From Pseudomonas spelaei (GTDB lineage: Bacteria > Pseudomonadota > Gammaproteobacteria > Pseudomonadales > Pseudomonadaceae), in the NCBI RefSeq assembly GCF_009724245.1, contig NZ_WNNK01000002.1:372001-436000 (forward strand): a DNA stretch of 64,000 nucleotides, in the 5' to 3' direction. Numbering within the stretch: position 1 is the stretch's first letter; every line of letters begins with the position of its first letter. A program made the translations under genes and the position numbers. A model generated the notes under the pieces. That model had not been told where the DNA came from, did not search any database, and saw only the letters and a program-made list of their open reading frames with translations. Below, piece after piece: positions 1 to 9,824 of the stretch.

Positions 1-1
1 C

Positions 2-1690
2 TTTCTCAGCGGCTGCCAGGCCATGGCACCCGTGTCGCCGGACGATTCGTCGCCGGTCGAAGACAGCACTCCCGCCCCTGAAAAGCCCAAGGTTTATTCC
101 TCGTTCAGTGAAGAGACGGTCTTCAGCTTGCTGAGCGCGGAGCTGGCCGGCCAGCGCAATCGTTTCGACATTGCCCTGGATAACTACGTGACCCAGGCCA
201 TCAACACTCAGGATCCGGGGATTTCCGAGCGGGCATTTCGCATCGCCGAATACCTGGGAGCCGATCAGGCAGCACTGGATACATCGCTGATCTGGGCGAA
301 AAACGCACCGGACGATCTTGAAGCCCAGCGGGCAGCGGCCATTCAACTGGCCCGCGCCGGGCGCTATGACGACTCCATGGTCTATATGGAGAAAGTCCTG
401 CAAGGCAAGGGCGACACCCATTTCGACTTCCTCGCACTGTCGGCGGCCGACACCGATCAGGACACCCGCAATGGCCTGATGAAGAGTTTCGACCGCCTGC
501 TGCAAAAACATCCGAACAATGGCCAGCTGATTTTTGGCAAGGCCTTGCTGCTGCAACAAGATGATGAAGCACAAGCGGCCTTGACGCTGCTGGAACAGAA
601 CCCGCCGGAAGACGGTGAAATCGCTCCGATTTTGCTGCGCGCACGCCTGTTGCAAAACCTGAACCGTGGCCAGGAAGCCTTGCCGCTGCTGGAAAAAAAC
701 ATCAAGAAGTACCCGGATGACAAGCGCCTGCGCCTGACCTACGCCCGTATGCTGGTGGAACAAGACCGTATGGAAGACGCCAAGGTGCAGTTCGCCAATC
801 TGGTCCAGCAATACCCGGACGATGACGAGCTGCGCTATTCCCTGGCACTGGTATGCCTGGAAGCCAAGGCCTGGGACGAGGCCAAGGGTTACCTTGAAGA
901 CCTGATTAGCCGGGAAAGCCACGTCGACTCGGCGCACCTGAACCTGGGCCGCATCGCCGAGGAACGTAACGACCCGCAAGGCGCGTTGACCGAGTACGCC
1001 CTGGTCGGCCCCGGCAATGACTACTTGCCAGCCCAGTTGCGCCAGGCCGATATCCTGATGAGCAATGGCCGCACCGATGAGGCTGAAAAACGCCTGGCCG
1101 CGGCCCGGGATGCCGAGCCGGACTACGCCATCCAGCTGTACCTGATCCAGGCTGAAACCCTGTCAGCCAACAAGCAAGGCGATCGCGCCTGGAAATTGCT
1201 GCAACAAGCGTTGCTGCAGTACCCCGACGACTTGAACCTGCTGTACACCCGCGCCATGCAAGCAGAAAAACGCAATGACCTGGCGCAGATGGAAAAAGAC
1301 TTGCGCCTGATCATCAAGCGCGACCCGGACAACGCCATGGCACTGAACGCCCTGGGCTACACCTTGTCCGACCGTACAACGCGCTACGCCGAGGCCAAGA
1401 CCCTGATCGAACAGGCCCACCAGCTCAACCCGGAAGACCCGGCCGTCCTCGACAGCCTGGGTTGGGTGAATTACCGACTGGGCAATCTGGATGAAGCCGA
1501 GCGTCTGTTGCGCCAGGCCCTTGAACGCTTTCCCGACCAGGAAGTCGCCGCTCACTTGGGCGAGGTGCTCTGGGCCCAGGGCAAACAGCGTGAAGCCAGA
1601 CAAATCTGGGGCAAGTTCCTCAAGGAACAACCCGACAGCCCTATCCTGCGCAGCACCATCAAGCGCCTGACCGGATCCGAGACCCTTTAA
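2..1690 (+). CDS. TPR-repeat lipoprotein, 5' end outside window
   Basis: The reading frame is open from the first bases and reads FLSGCQ before the first internal Met (position 23). This matches a lipobox (LSGC), so the true start lies upstream and the mature protein is probably a lipid-anchored periplasmic or outer-membrane protein. The remaining ~560 residues are helical and rich in tetratricopeptide-type repeats, for example [11 protein letters not shown] and [23 protein letters not shown] arrays mediate protein contacts. No catalytic motif is visible. It stands 4 bp before lolB, which suggests one transcript with lolB and ispE. The specific role is unknown. Confidence 0.85.
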   Translation, partial: FLSGCQAMAPVSPDDSSPVEDSTPAPEKPKVYSSFSEETVFSLLSAELAGQRNRFDIALDNYVTQAINTQDPGISERAFRIAEYLGADQAALDTSLIWAKNAPDDLEAQRAAAIQLARAGRYDDSMVYMEKVLQGKGDTHFDFLALSAADTDQDTRNGLMKSFDRLLQKHPNNGQLIFGKALLLQQDDEAQAALTLLEQNPPEDGEIAPILLRARLLQNLNRGQEALPLLEKNIKKYPDDKRLRLTYARMLVEQDRMEDAKVQFANLVQQYPDDDELRYSLALVCLEAKAWDEAKGYLEDLISRESHVDSAHLNLGRIAEERNDPQGALTEYALVGPGNDYLPAQLRQADILMSNGRTDEAEKRLAAARDAEPDYAIQLYLIQAETLSANKQGDRAWKLLQQALLQYPDDLNLLYTRAMQAEKRNDLAQMEKDLRLIIKRDPDNAMALNALGYTLSDRTTRYAEAKTLIEQAHQLNPEDPAVLDSLGWVNYRLGNLDEAERLLRQALERFPDQEVAAHLGEVLWAQGKQREARQIWGKFLKEQPDSPILRSTIKRLTGSETL

Positions 1691-1694
1691 GCTT

Positions 1695-2312
1695 ATGTTT
1701 TTGCGCCACGTAATCGTTTTCAGCTTTATCGCCCTGCTCGCCGGTTGCGCGGGCTTTGGCGCTCGCGAGTCCGTTGAAGGCCAGGGCAACCCGGCGCAAT
1801 GGAAACAGCACAAGGACCAACTGAGCAGCCTCGACGGCTGGCAGATCGAAGGCAAAGTCGGCATTCGCGCCCCGAAGGACTCGGGCAGCGGCACCTTGTT
1901 CTGGCTGCAACGCCAGGACTATTACGACATTCGTCTCTCCGGGCCTTTGGGCCGAGGTGCTGCACGCCTGACCGGCCGACCTGGGCAAGTGAGCCTGGAA
2001 GTGGCCAATCAGGGCCGCTATGAAGCGCCCACACCCGAAGCCCTGCTGGAAGAACAGATGGGCTGGAAGTTGCCGGTCTCACATTTGGTCTGGTGGGTTC
2101 GCGGCTTGCCTGCACCCGACAGCAAGAGTCGCCTGAGCCTCAATGGCGACAGCCGCCTGGCATCGCTGGAACAGGATGGCTGGCAGGTCGAGTATTTGAG
2201 CTATGTGCAACAGAACGGTTATTGGCTGCCCGAGCGCATCAAGCTGCATGGCACCGACCTTGACGTCACGCTGGTGATCAAGGATTGGCAACCTCGCAAG
2301 CTGGGGCAATGA
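1695..2312 (+). CDS. lolB: Outer-membrane lipoprotein LolB
   Basis: A 205-residue lipoprotein with signal peptide and lipobox LAGC (Cys18). LolB receives lipoproteins from the periplasmic carrier LolA and inserts them into the inner leaflet of the outer membrane. Support comes from the length, the [23 protein letters not shown] start of the beta-barrel-like fold, and the classic position directly before ispE. The ATG follows the TPR lipoprotein stop by 4 bp and the stop is 1 bp before the ispE ATG, so translation is probably coupled. Confidence 0.93.
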   Translation: MFLRHVIVFSFIALLAGCAGFGARESVEGQGNPAQWKQHKDQLSSLDGWQIEGKVGIRAPKDSGSGTLFWLQRQDYYDIRLSGPLGRGAARLTGRPGQVSLEVANQGRYEAPTPEALLEEQMGWKLPVSHLVWWVRGLPAPDSKSRLSLNGDSRLASLEQDGWQVEYLSYVQQNGYWLPERIKLHGTDLDVTLVIKDWQPRKLGQ

Positions 2313-2313
2313 G

Positions 2314-3165
2314 ATGACTGTGCAACGCCTGACCCTGCCCTCCCCGGCCAAACTCAATCTGATGCTGCACATCCTCGGTCGCCGTGAAGATGGCTATCAC
2401 GAGTTGCAGACCATTTTTCAGTTTCTCGACTACGGCGATGAATTGACCTTCGCCGTTCGCGACGATGGCGTGATTCAACTGCACACAGCATTTGAAGGTG
2501 TGCCTCACGACAGCAATCTGATTGTGAAGGCGGCGAAAAAACTTCAGGAGCAATCCGGCTGCTCGCTGGGTATCGATATCTGGATCGACAAGATCCTGCC
2601 CATGGGGGGTGGAATCGGCGGCGGCAGCTCGAATGCCGCCACTACCCTGCTCGGGCTGAATCACTTGTGGCAACTGGGTTGGGACGACGATCGCCTGGCT
2701 ACGCTGGGCCTGACACTGGGTGCCGACGTCCCGGTTTTCGTGCGCGGGCACGCGGCTTTTGCCGAGGGTGTGGGCGAAAAACTCACCCCTGTAGACCCCG
2801 AAGAGCCGTGGTATGTCGTGCTTGTTCCGCAAGTATCTGTAAGTACAGCAGAAATTTTTTCAGATCCACTGTTGACACGTAACTCTCCTCCCATTAAAGT
2901 GCGCCCCGTTCCCAAGGGAAACAGTCGAAATGACTGCTTACCGGTTGTAGCAAGGCGTTATCCAGAGGTACGTAACGCTTTGAATTTGTTAGGTAAATTT
3001 ACCGAAGCAAAATTAACCGGAACTGGAAGTTGTGTGTTTGGGGGCTTCCCAAGCAAAGCTGAAGCTGATAAAGTCTCGGCCCTTCTGACAGAGACCCTTA
3101 CAGGGTTTGTAGCAAAGGGAAGCAACGTTTCGATGTTGCATCGCAAGCTGCAAAGTCTGCTCTAA
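2314..3165 (+). CDS. ispE: 4-diphosphocytidyl-2-C-methyl-D-erythritol kinase IspE
   Basis: A 283-residue GHMP-family kinase of the cytosolic MEP isoprenoid pathway. It phosphorylates the 2-hydroxyl of CDP-methylerythritol using ATP. The N-terminal motif [16 protein letters not shown], the glycine-rich ATP loop [17 protein letters not shown] (about residues 93-109) and the C-terminal GTGSCVF motif are all present, and the length is normal. The start ATG is 1 bp past the lolB stop. Oddity: the last ~110 codons (from ~2850) are clearly more AT-rich than the first part, but the family motifs continue, so it reads as intact. Confidence 0.96.
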   Translation: MTVQRLTLPSPAKLNLMLHILGRREDGYHELQTIFQFLDYGDELTFAVRDDGVIQLHTAFEGVPHDSNLIVKAAKKLQEQSGCSLGIDIWIDKILPMGGGIGGGSSNAATTLLGLNHLWQLGWDDDRLATLGLTLGADVPVFVRGHAAFAEGVGEKLTPVDPEEPWYVVLVPQVSVSTAEIFSDPLLTRNSPPIKVRPVPKGNSRNDCLPVVARRYPEVRNALNLLGKFTEAKLTGTGSCVFGGFPSKAEADKVSALLTETLTGFVAKGSNVSMLHRKLQSLL

Positions 3166-3172
3166 AAGGAAC

Positions 3173-3189
3173 CGAGTACTGGGTACTCG
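3173..3189 (+). terminator. Hairpin between ispE and tRNA-Gln
   Basis: A perfect 7-bp inverted repeat (CGAGTAC / GTACTCG, 3-nt loop) begins 8 bp after the ispE stop and ends 13 bp before the tRNA. No T-run follows, so it is more likely an RNA processing or stability hairpin than a true intrinsic terminator. Confidence 0.5.
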
Positions 3190-3202
3190 TTGCAACAGAT
3201 AC

Positions 3203-3277
3203 AGGGGCGTCGCCAAGCGGTAAGGCAGCAGGTTTTGATCCTGCCATGCGTTGGTTCGAATCCAGCCGCCCCTGCCA
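3203..3277 (+). tRNA. tRNA-Gln (anticodon TTG)
   Basis: Folds as a cloverleaf. The acceptor stem AGGGGCG (3203-3209) pairs with CGCCCCT (3267-3273), followed by G and an encoded CCA (3275-3277). The anticodon stem GCAGG/CCTGC (3228-3232, 3240-3244) holds the loop TTTTGAT with anticodon TTG at 3235-3237. The T loop TTCGAAT is present. A tRNA-Gln between ispE and prs is the usual arrangement in Pseudomonas. Confidence 0.97.
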
Positions 3278-3322
3278 TTTTCTATACTCATCCAGGTTAC
3301 CCTCAGCCTCTAGGTACTGCGC

Positions 3323-4264
3323 GTGTCCAAGATGATGGTCTTTACGGGGAATGCTAACCCCGATCTAGCTCGGCGTGTCGTACGTCAGCTGCATATCCCT
3401 CTCGGTGACATCTCTGTCGGTAAATTCTCCGACGGCGAAATTACAGCCGAGATCAATGAAAACGTCCGCGGTAAAGACGTCTTCATTATTCAGCCGACTT
3501 GCGCTCCGACCAACGATAACCTGATGGAACTCGTCGTGATGGCTGATGCCTTCCGCCGCTCCTCAGCGACTCGAATCACAGCTGTAATCCCTTACTTTGG
3601 TTATGCCCGTCAGGATCGCCGTCCGCGTTCCGCACGTGTGGCTATCAGCGCGAAAGTCGTTGCTGACATGCTGACCGTGGTAGGTATCGACCGTGTTCTC
3701 ACGGTTGACCTGCACGCTGACCAAATCCAGGGGTTCTTCGATATTCCGGTAGATAACATCTACGGCTCCCCCGTTCTGGTGGATGACATCGAAGACCAGC
3801 GCTTTGAAAACCTGATGATCGTGTCCCCGGACATTGGTGGCGTCGTGCGTGCACGGGCTGTTGCCAAATCCCTGGGCGTGGATCTCGGGATCATCGACAA
3901 ACGCCGTGAGAAAGCCAATCACTCTGAAGTGATGCATATCATCGGTGATGTCGAAGGGCGCACCTGTATTCTGGTTGATGACATGGTCGACACCGCCGGC
4001 ACCCTGTGCCACGCGGCGAAAGCCCTGAAAGAGCACGGTGCCGCAAAAGTCTTCGCCTACTGCACACACCCTGTGCTGTCGGGCCGAGCGATCGAGAACA
4101 TCGAGAACTCAATGCTGGACGAACTGGTGGTGACCAACACCATCCCGTTGTCCGCTGCTGCTCAAGCCTGTTCGCGTATCCGTCAACTGGATATCGCACC
4201 GGTAGTTGCCGAAGCGGTTCGCCGCATCAGCAATGAAGAATCGATCAGCGCGATGTTCCGCTAA
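3323..4264 (+). CDS. prs: Ribose-phosphate pyrophosphokinase
   Basis: A 313-residue PRPP synthetase. It transfers pyrophosphate from ATP to ribose-5-phosphate, supplying PRPP for purines, pyrimidines, His, Trp and NAD. Visible motifs are FSDGEI near residue 36, the ATP-loop region [10 protein letters not shown] (about 94-103) and the PRPP-binding loop [10 protein letters not shown] (about 217-226). The start is GTG (MSKMMVF...), the normal family N terminus. It is followed by a strong intrinsic terminator. Confidence 0.97.
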   Translation: MSKMMVFTGNANPDLARRVVRQLHIPLGDISVGKFSDGEITAEINENVRGKDVFIIQPTCAPTNDNLMELVVMADAFRRSSATRITAVIPYFGYARQDRRPRSARVAISAKVVADMLTVVGIDRVLTVDLHADQIQGFFDIPVDNIYGSPVLVDDIEDQRFENLMIVSPDIGGVVRARAVAKSLGVDLGIIDKRREKANHSEVMHIIGDVEGRTCILVDDMVDTAGTLCHAAKALKEHGAAKVFAYCTHPVLSGRAIENIENSMLDELVVTNTIPLSAAAQACSRIRQLDIAPVVAEAVRRISNEESISAMFR

Positions 4265-4294
4265 GGGTCAAACCTTCGGAGCACCTCACTGACG

Positions 4295-4338
4295 AAAAGC
4301 GCCCCGCCCCAGCATTCTGTTGGGGCGGGGCTTTTTTG
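4295..4338 (+). terminator. Intrinsic terminator after prs
   Basis: A GC-rich stem (AAAGCGCCCCGCCCCAgc ... TGGGGCGGGGCTTTTTT) followed by a T-run, 30 bp after the prs stop. rplY therefore probably has its own promoter in 4339-4402. Confidence 0.93.
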
Positions 4339-4402
4339 CCCATATCGCCTTTAGCGCTGGTCGCAAACGCTGGGGCGAATGTGGTTATTTTGGAGATACA
4401 AC

Positions 4403-5002
4403 ATGAACGATTTTACTTTGAATGCTGAACTGCGTTCCGACCTGGGGAAAGGTGCGAGCCGCCGCCTGCGTCGTCTCGCTAGCCTGGTTCCAGCTGTAGT
4501 TTACGGTGGCGAAAAAGCCCCTGAATCCATCAGCATGCTGGCCAAGGAAATCGCCAAACTGCTCGAAAACGAAGCGGCTTACAGCCACATCATCGAGCTG
4601 AACGTTGGTGGTTCCAAGCAGAACGTCATCATCAAGGCACTGCAACGTCACCCAGCTAAAGGCCACGTGCTGCACGCTGACTTCGTACGCGTAGTAGCCG
4701 GTCAGAAACTGACCGCTATCGTGCCTGTGCACTTCGTTGGCGAAGCGGCTCCGATCAAGAAAGGCGGCGAAGTTTCGCACGTTGTTGCCGAGATCGAAGT
4801 GACCTGCCTGCCGAAGGACCTGCCTGAGTTCATCGAAGTCGACCTGAGCAACGCTGAAGTCGGTTCGATCATTCACCTGTCCGACCTCAAAGCTCCTAAA
4901 GGCGTTGAGTTTGTTGCTCTGGCTCACGGTGATGACAAGGCTGTTGCCAACGTCCACGCTCCACGTGTTGCTCCAGAAGCTGAAGAAGGCGCTGCAGAGT
5001 AA
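4403..5002 (+). CDS. rplY: 50S ribosomal protein L25 / general stress protein Ctc
   Basis: A 199-residue long-form L25 (TL5/CTC type), which binds 5S rRNA. The N-terminal L25 domain (about 1-90: [21 protein letters not shown]...) is followed by the CTC-type beta domain (about 100-180). The ATG at 4403 is chosen because TTTTGGAG lies just upstream and the family starts with M-N-D-F; an 8-residue upstream extension lacks support. The position between prs and pth is conserved in gamma-proteobacteria. Confidence 0.96.
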   Translation: MNDFTLNAELRSDLGKGASRRLRRLASLVPAVVYGGEKAPESISMLAKEIAKLLENEAAYSHIIELNVGGSKQNVIIKALQRHPAKGHVLHADFVRVVAGQKLTAIVPVHFVGEAAPIKKGGEVSHVVAEIEVTCLPKDLPEFIEVDLSNAEVGSIIHLSDLKAPKGVEFVALAHGDDKAVANVHAPRVAPEAEEGAAE

Positions 5003-5170
5003 CTCACTCTGTAATGCCGGAGCTTGAGGAAACATCGCGGACCGGAACGTAGCGAGAAAGCGGGCGACAACGCGAAGTTTATCTCTGGATAAGTTAGCTC
5101 TTGTCGTCCACTTTCGCCGCACCCAGGTTGCGGCGATGTTATCCACAACTCCAAAGGAAGGGCCCCTGTC

Positions 5171-5755
5171 GTGACTGCCATTAAACTGATCGTTGGCCTG
5201 GGAAATCCAGGCGCCGAATACGAACAGACCCGGCATAACGCGGGGGCCCTTTTTGTTGAGCGGATCGCCCACGCCCAAGGCGTCAATCTTGTGGCCGATC
5301 GCAAATATTTTGGCCTGACCGGACGCTTCTCGCATCAGGGTCAGGATGTTCGTCTGTTGATTCCCACCACCTACATGAACCGCAGCGGCCAGGCTGTCGC
5401 GGCGCTTGCGGGCTTCTTCCGGATCAAACCCGAAGAAATCCTGGTGGCCCATGACGAACTGGACCTGCCACCCGGCGTTGCCAAGCTCAAGCAAGGCGGC
5501 GGGCATGGCGGTCATAATGGCCTGCGGGACATCATCGCGCAGTTGGGCAATCAGAATACGTTTTACCGCTTGCGGCTTGGCATTGGCCACCCGGGCGTTG
5601 CCAGTATGGTTTCAAATTTCGTCCTGGGTCGTGCGCCACGCGCCGAACAGGAAAAACTCGATGCCAGCATCGATTTTGCCCTCGGCGTGCTGCCGGATAT
5701 CTTCGCCGGTGAATGGAACCGTGCGATGAAAAACCTGCACAGCCAGAAGGCCTGA
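5171..5755 (+). CDS. pth: Peptidyl-tRNA hydrolase
   Basis: A 194-residue Pth that releases tRNAs from prematurely dropped peptidyl-tRNA. Conserved motifs: [17 protein letters not shown] (with the catalytic His), [19 protein letters not shown] and the [12 protein letters not shown] loop. The start is GTG with AAGGAAGGG upstream. It lies 23 bp before ychF, the usual pth-ychF pairing. Confidence 0.97.
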   Translation: MTAIKLIVGLGNPGAEYEQTRHNAGALFVERIAHAQGVNLVADRKYFGLTGRFSHQGQDVRLLIPTTYMNRSGQAVAALAGFFRIKPEEILVAHDELDLPPGVAKLKQGGGHGGHNGLRDIIAQLGNQNTFYRLRLGIGHPGVASMVSNFVLGRAPRAEQEKLDASIDFALGVLPDIFAGEWNRAMKNLHSQKA

Positions 5756-5778
5756 CTCTTTACCCGAGGGGAAACACC

Positions 5779-6879
5779 ATGGGATTCAATTGCGGCATCG
5801 TCGGCCTACCTAACGTCGGCAAGTCCACCCTGTTCAACGCCCTGACCAAGTCCGGTATTGCGGCGGAGAACTTCCCCTTCTGCACCATCGAACCCAACAC
5901 CGGTATCGTGCCGATGCCCGATACACGCCTGGACGCCCTGGCGGCCATCGTGAATCCCAAGCGCATCCTGCCGACCACCATGGAGTTCGTCGACATCGCA
6001 GGCCTGGTGGCCGGTGCGTCGAAAGGTGAAGGCCTGGGCAACAAGTTCCTGGCCAACATCCGTGAAACCGATGCTATCGCCCACGTGGTCCGCTGCTTCG
6101 AAGACGAGAACGTGATTCACGTTTCCAACAGCGTCGACCCGAAACGCGATATCGAGATCATCGACCTGGAACTGATCTTCGCCGACCTGGACAGCTGCGA
6201 GAAGCAACTGCAAAAGGTCACGCGTAACGCCAAGGGCGGCGACAAGGATGCCGTGGTCCAGAAAGCCTTGCTGGAGCAATTGATTGCTCACTTCACCTTG
6301 GGCAAGCCGGCACGCAGCCTGATGAAGAGCATGAGCACCGATGAAAAAGCGGTGATCAAGGGCTTCCACCTGCTGACCACCAAACCAGTGATGTACATCG
6401 CCAACGTGGCTGAAGACGGTTTCGAAAACAACCCGTTGCTCGACGTGGTAATGGCCATCGCCGAAGAAGAAGGCGCGATGGTCGTACCGGTCTGCAACAA
6501 GATCGAAGCGGAAATCGCCGAGCTGGAAGACGGCGAAGAGAAAGACATGTTCCTCGAGGCCCTGGGCCTGGAAGAGCCTGGCCTGAACCGCGTGATCCGT
6601 GCAGGCTACGAAATGCTGCACCTGCAGACCTACTTCACCGCCGGTGTTGAAGAAGTCCGCGCCTGGACCGTCAAGGTCGGTGCCACTGCACCACAGGCCG
6701 CTGGCGTGATCCACACTGATTTCGAAAAGGGCTTTATCCGCGCTGAAGTCATCGCCTATGGCGACTTCATCCAGTTCAAGGGTGAAGCCGGTGCCAAGGA
6801 AGCCGGTAAATGGCGCCTGGAAGGCAAGGAATACATCGTCAAGGATGGCGACGTAATGCACTTCCGGTTTAACGTGTAA
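5779..6879 (+). CDS. ychF: Redox-regulated ATPase YchF
   Basis: A 366-residue OBG-family P-loop protein. YchF prefers ATP to GTP and is linked to ribosome function and oxidative-stress control. The P-loop is [12 protein letters not shown], followed by a [20 protein letters not shown] switch II region, a coiled-coil insert and a C-terminal TGS domain (about residues 280-366). ATG 5779 has GAGGGGAAACACC before it. An in-frame upstream ATG inside pth is rejected because the family starts MGFNCGIVG. Confidence 0.97.
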   Translation: MGFNCGIVGLPNVGKSTLFNALTKSGIAAENFPFCTIEPNTGIVPMPDTRLDALAAIVNPKRILPTTMEFVDIAGLVAGASKGEGLGNKFLANIRETDAIAHVVRCFEDENVIHVSNSVDPKRDIEIIDLELIFADLDSCEKQLQKVTRNAKGGDKDAVVQKALLEQLIAHFTLGKPARSLMKSMSTDEKAVIKGFHLLTTKPVMYIANVAEDGFENNPLLDVVMAIAEEEGAMVVPVCNKIEAEIAELEDGEEKDMFLEALGLEEPGLNRVIRAGYEMLHLQTYFTAGVEEVRAWTVKVGATAPQAAGVIHTDFEKGFIRAEVIAYGDFIQFKGEAGAKEAGKWRLEGKEYIVKDGDVMHFRFNV

Positions 6880-6908
6880 GCAACACCCACGGCCCATGCC
6901 GTAAAACA

Positions 6909-6938
6909 AAAAGCCGATGCATTGCATCGGCTTTTTTG
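6909..6938 (+). terminator. Intrinsic terminator after ychF
   Basis: A perfect hairpin AAGCCGATGCATTGCATCGGCTT followed by a T-run, 30 bp past the ychF stop. It marks the end of the housekeeping block before the secretion locus. Confidence 0.95.
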
Positions 6939-6939
6939 T

Positions 6940-7286
6940 GGGCGACGGTTCTGTCCTTTAACAAAGGCGTACTACGAAACATTAACTAAAGATTTACGCC
7001 CACAGATATAAAAATCCAAATACAACTATTCATACACCAAAATGGCAAGCTTACGAAATCCACGAAAACTTTAAGACTATTCCCACCTATAACGAGGCAA
7101 TCAAAAGCAGCGACCTCTTGCATATATTTAACTTTTCCAGTCTTAGTATTTTTGCACACTGTAAACATCTACCTCACACTTCCCACCACAATGACAAACC
7201 AGATAAATTCCGATCTACTTACCCACATTCGGAAGGACGCCCACGTCCAGTAAAGCGCCACGACACACAGTAGGAGCAACAGCAAC
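6940..7286. other. AT-rich gene-free spacer before the T3SS locus
   Basis: 347 bp with no convincing gene. It is markedly more AT-rich than the flanking core genes, as often seen at the edge of acquired DNA. It should hold the promoter of the enhancer-binding-protein gene at 7287, but I see no clear sigma-70 or sigma-54 element. The only visible signal is AGGAGCAACAGCAAC directly before the ATG at 7287. Confidence 0.6.
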
Positions 7287-8210
7287 ATGTCGGCTTCCTA
7301 TCAGGATGAGTTTGAAACGGATTATCCGGTCACTGAATGCCCGAACATTGAAACCACCGTAAACAACACTGCGACCTTGAACATCGATATTCTTTTGTTG
7401 GGGGAAACAGGGACCGGCAAGGATACCCTCGCCCAGAGAATTCATCGTTTGTCCCGCCGGCGCGGTAACTTCGTTGCCGTCAACTGTGCCGCTATTCCAG
7501 AAACCCTTGCGGAAAGCCAGCTGTTCGGCGTCAACAGCGGCGCTTATACCGGCGCGATGCAATCACGGGCAGGTTTTGTTGAAGCGGCGCACTTGGGGAC
7601 GCTGTACCTTGACGAAATAGACAGCATGCCACTGACCTTGCAAGCCAAACTGTTGCGGGTTCTGGAATCCCGGGGTGTTGAACGTTTGGGTTCAACCCGG
7701 TTTATCCCAGTGGACATGCGGGTTATTGCATCTGCCCAGCAGTCGCTGCATGAAATGGTTGAGCAAGGGGAATTCAGGCGCGATCTGTATTTTCGCCTGA
7801 ACGTGGTCAGCATCAAGCTTCCTCCGCTGCGGGAGCGCCGTGAGCGGATTATTCCGTTATTCTTGAGCATGATTCGGCAAGAGGCGGAGTACTTCAAGTG
7901 CCTTGCTCCCCCCCCGCCCAACACACTGCTTCAACAATTACTGTGTCATCCCTGGCTGGGTAATGTACGGGAGCTGCGCTCAACCGCCAAACGCTTTGTC
8001 TTAGACCTACCGCCGCTCTCGGAGCGGATAGAGGACACTCAAGCAACTCAAATGGGTCTTAAGGAACGGCTACAGTTTATTGAAAAATCAATGATCGAAG
8101 AGTCACTGTGTCGTCATTCTCACTGTGTAGATGGTGTAGCTGTTGAGTTAGGTATTGCCAAGCGAACACTCTATCATCGGATTAAACAACTGCACATATC
8201 ACTAGCCTGA
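7287..8210 (+). CDS. hrpS: HrpR/HrpS-type sigma-54 enhancer-binding protein (RspR-like)
   Basis: A 307-residue AAA+ activator without a receiver domain. Walker A is GETGTGKD (39-46), the sigma-54 contact loop is GAYTGA (85-90; Tyr instead of the usual Phe), and Walker B is LYLDEID (106-112). An arginine-finger region and WLGNVREL follow, then a C-terminal Fis-type helix-turn-helix (VAVELGIAKRTLYHRIK). This architecture and length match HrpR/HrpS of P. syringae, which activate hrpL. Only one such gene is here; P. syringae has two that form a heterohexamer. Its expected target is the sigma-54 promoter at 24932. Activity is probably held in check by HrpV and relieved by HrpG, both encoded in the window. 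Confidence 0.92.
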   Translation: MSASYQDEFETDYPVTECPNIETTVNNTATLNIDILLLGETGTGKDTLAQRIHRLSRRRGNFVAVNCAAIPETLAESQLFGVNSGAYTGAMQSRAGFVEAAHLGTLYLDEIDSMPLTLQAKLLRVLESRGVERLGSTRFIPVDMRVIASAQQSLHEMVEQGEFRRDLYFRLNVVSIKLPPLRERRERIIPLFLSMIRQEAEYFKCLAPPPPNTLLQQLLCHPWLGNVRELRSTAKRFVLDLPPLSERIEDTQATQMGLKERLQFIEKSMIEESLCRHSHCVDGVAVELGIAKRTLYHRIKQLHISLA

Positions 8211-8272
8211 GGCTCTGTAAGATTGATGTCACACAAAGAAATATTTTGAATTATTTCTCAGGAATTTTATTG

Positions 8273-8301
8273 GGAACCTCATGGCTAGCTGACGCCACGT
8301 A
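8273..8301 (+). promoter_or_regulatory. hrp box (HrpL-dependent promoter) of the hrpA operon
   Basis: GGAACC (8273-8278), a 16-bp spacer, then CCACGTA (8295-8301). This is an exact match to the hrp-box consensus GGAACC-N15/16-CCACNNA read by the ECF sigma factor HrpL. It lies 72 bp before the hrpA start codon. Confidence 0.93.
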
Positions 8302-8373
8302 TCCTACGAGTCATAACCAGACTCATAGATAAAACTTATTGTGTGACTTTTAAATAAATTCGGAGTGAGACAT

Positions 8374-8556
8374 ATGTCATCCATTGGTTCTTATGGAAGT
8401 AACGCCAATTCATACAGCGGATTTGGTAGCGATTTGGGAGGTGGGTTGGATGCCGAGGTAGCAAAACGCGAAGCAAACCAGTTGAAAAACGCCAGAGAGG
8501 GCACAAGGATCGCCGACAATAACGCTAAAAAGCAAAACGCCGACAAGGTGCAATAA
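8374..8556 (+). CDS. hrpA: Hrp pilin candidate HrpA (very short)
   Basis: A 60-residue protein, Ser/Gly-rich at the N terminus and with a charged helical C terminus (LDAEVAKREANQLKNARE then KKQNADKVQ), as in Hrp pilins. It is first in the hrp-box operon directly before hrpB, which is where hrpA sits in P. syringae. The ATG at 8374 is preceded by CGGAGTGAGACAT. Sequence identity among Hrp pilins is low, so the call rests mainly on position, size and composition. It is about half the length of P. syringae HrpA (113 aa) and close to the Erwinia pilin length. No hrpZ follows it. Confidence 0.75.
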   Translation: MSSIGSYGSNANSYSGFGSDLGGGLDAEVAKREANQLKNAREGTRIADNNAKKQNADKVQ

Positions 8557-8589
8557 CCCCCGGTCCTCCTCACCTATTAGCGGGGAGGG

Positions 8590-8626
8590 CCACCCTGTGA
8601 TTAATGTGCACCCAATCACAGGGTTA
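8590..8626 (+). terminator. Stem-loop after hrpA
   Basis: ACCCTGTGATT ... AATCACAGGGT forms an 11-bp stem 35 bp downstream of the pilin stop, with only a short TTACTTTAT tail. It is likely a partial terminator or mRNA-stabilising hairpin that lets pilin message exceed that of the downstream hrpB-hrpE genes. Confidence 0.7.
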
Positions 8627-8654
8627 CTTTATCATTTAAAGCCCGAGACCTGAC

Positions 8655-9029
8655 ATGCGCATACAAGAGGACTCACACTCAGTCAAAAGTACTCCTGGAG
8701 GGTCTAACCAAAAATCAGGCACGCTGGCATCTCCAACTGAAGATGTAAATTTCTTCACTGCGGAAGTCATGCGAACTGAATCACAAGTTACTCCACTCAA
8801 CAAAAACACAGCTTCTGCCTTCAATATATTTTTAGATCAGTCAAATAGACTGGCCGCGTCCAGAAAACATATCACCAACAGCCTGAAAGCCTACAGTACC
8901 AATAATGACGAAAAGCAGAAACGAAACTATGCCAGGTATCTTTCCGAGAATCAGTTACAAACACAATTTCTAGTAAAGACACTTAATAAAGCAACACAAC
9001 TGGTTGAGAAAATTTCCAACCTTCAGTAG
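8655..9029 (+). CDS. hrpB: T3SS inner-rod protein HrpB (SctI)
   Basis: A 124-residue protein, the same size as P. syringae HrpB. The C-terminal helix (YLSENQLQTQFLVKTLNKAT followed by QLVEKISNLQ) has the YscI/HrpB-type pattern that polymerises as the inner rod or early substrate linking export gate and needle. It stands directly before hrcJ (6-bp gap), the conserved order. The N-terminal half is Ser/Thr-rich and unordered-looking. The gene is AT-richer than the rest of the cluster. Confidence 0.85.
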   Translation: MRIQEDSHSVKSTPGGSNQKSGTLASPTEDVNFFTAEVMRTESQVTPLNKNTASAFNIFLDQSNRLAASRKHITNSLKAYSTNNDEKQKRNYARYLSENQLQTQFLVKTLNKATQLVEKISNLQ

Positions 9030-9035
9030 GTAAAA

Positions 9036-9824
9036 ATGATTCGTTTCTATGGTTTCGCATTACTGCTATCCATCGTACTGATGCTGACTGGCTGTGGAGA
9101 CAGTGTTGAACTTCATCGCCAGCTGTCTGAGCAGGAAGCTAACGAGGTTATCGCTGAACTGGCGGACAAACATATTCGTGCCCGAAAAGTTCCCGCCAAG
9201 GACGGTGTGGTTGTTCGCGTCGATGCCACCGATATCAGCCGCGCTGTTCGCACTCTGGAAGCTGTCGGACTGCCAAGGGTGGCACGTACAACCATGGGTG
9301 ATACCTTTCGCAAGGAGGGCGTCATTTCGACGCCTCTGGAAGAGCGTGCCCGATATATCTACGCTCTATCCCAGGAGCTGGAGGCCACACTGTCAAACAT
9401 TGATGGTGTCATTGTCGCTCGAGTACACGTCGTGCTACCCGAACGTGTTGCTCCCGGAGAGCCGGTACAACCCGCGTCGGCTTCGGTGTTTATCAAACAC
9501 GATCCAAGGTTGGAACCAGACAACATCCGGGCTCGCGTTCGCAGGATGGTAGCAAGTAGCCTCCCCGGTATGACTACGGCTGTGGACAACTCACAAAAGC
9601 TGACCGTTGTGTTTGTACCTGCCACGGCCTATACCGAACAGCAACGCCTTGCCTTTCTCGGCCCCTTCTTGATACCGGAGGATAACCTCTTTTTTTGGAG
9701 AACCAGCGTCATACTGTCTTCATTAGGTTTGATAGCAGTCATTTTCGCAGTGCTCTTCTGGCGCAAGCGAACACAGTCAAATACGAGTTCCCAGGCCGAA
9801 CCGAATGCCTTGTTCAATGAATGA
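9036..9824 (+). CDS. hrcJ: T3SS inner-membrane ring lipoprotein HrcJ (SctJ)
   Basis: A 262-residue YscJ/PrgK/FliF-family protein. It has a signal peptide with lipobox LTGC (Cys20), two periplasmic ring-building domains (about 21-190), the family signature AASS-like turn region RVRRMVASSLPGM, one transmembrane helix (about 222-242) and a short basic cytoplasmic tail. It forms the inner-membrane MS-like ring of the injectisome. The 3' end overlaps the start of hrpD. Confidence 0.96.
   Translation: MIRFYGFALLLSIVLMLTGCGDSVELHRQLSEQEANEVIAELADKHIRARKVPAKDGVVVRVDATDISRAVRTLEAVGLPRVARTTMGDTFRKEGVISTPLEERARYIYALSQELEATLSNIDGVIVARVHVVLPERVAPGEPVQPASASVFIKHDPRLEPDNIRARVRRMVASSLPGMTTAVDNSQKLTVVFVPATAYTEQQRLAFLGPFLIPEDNLFFWRTSVILSSLGLIAVIFAVLFWRKRTQSNTSSQAEPNALFNE

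Noticed and set aside
3168..3196. GGAACC as a fourth hrp box downstream of ispE
   Set aside because: The sequence 15-16 bp further on is not CCACNNA, and the hexamer lies beside a hairpin directly before tRNA-Gln.
4385..5590. Long minus-strand open frame across rplY and pth
   Set aside because: It is antisense to two certain genes, has no ribosome-binding site and its translation matches no family; it is a GC-codon shadow.
5806..6927. 373-codon minus-strand frame over ychF
   Set aside because: Antisense shadow of ychF, running into its terminator.
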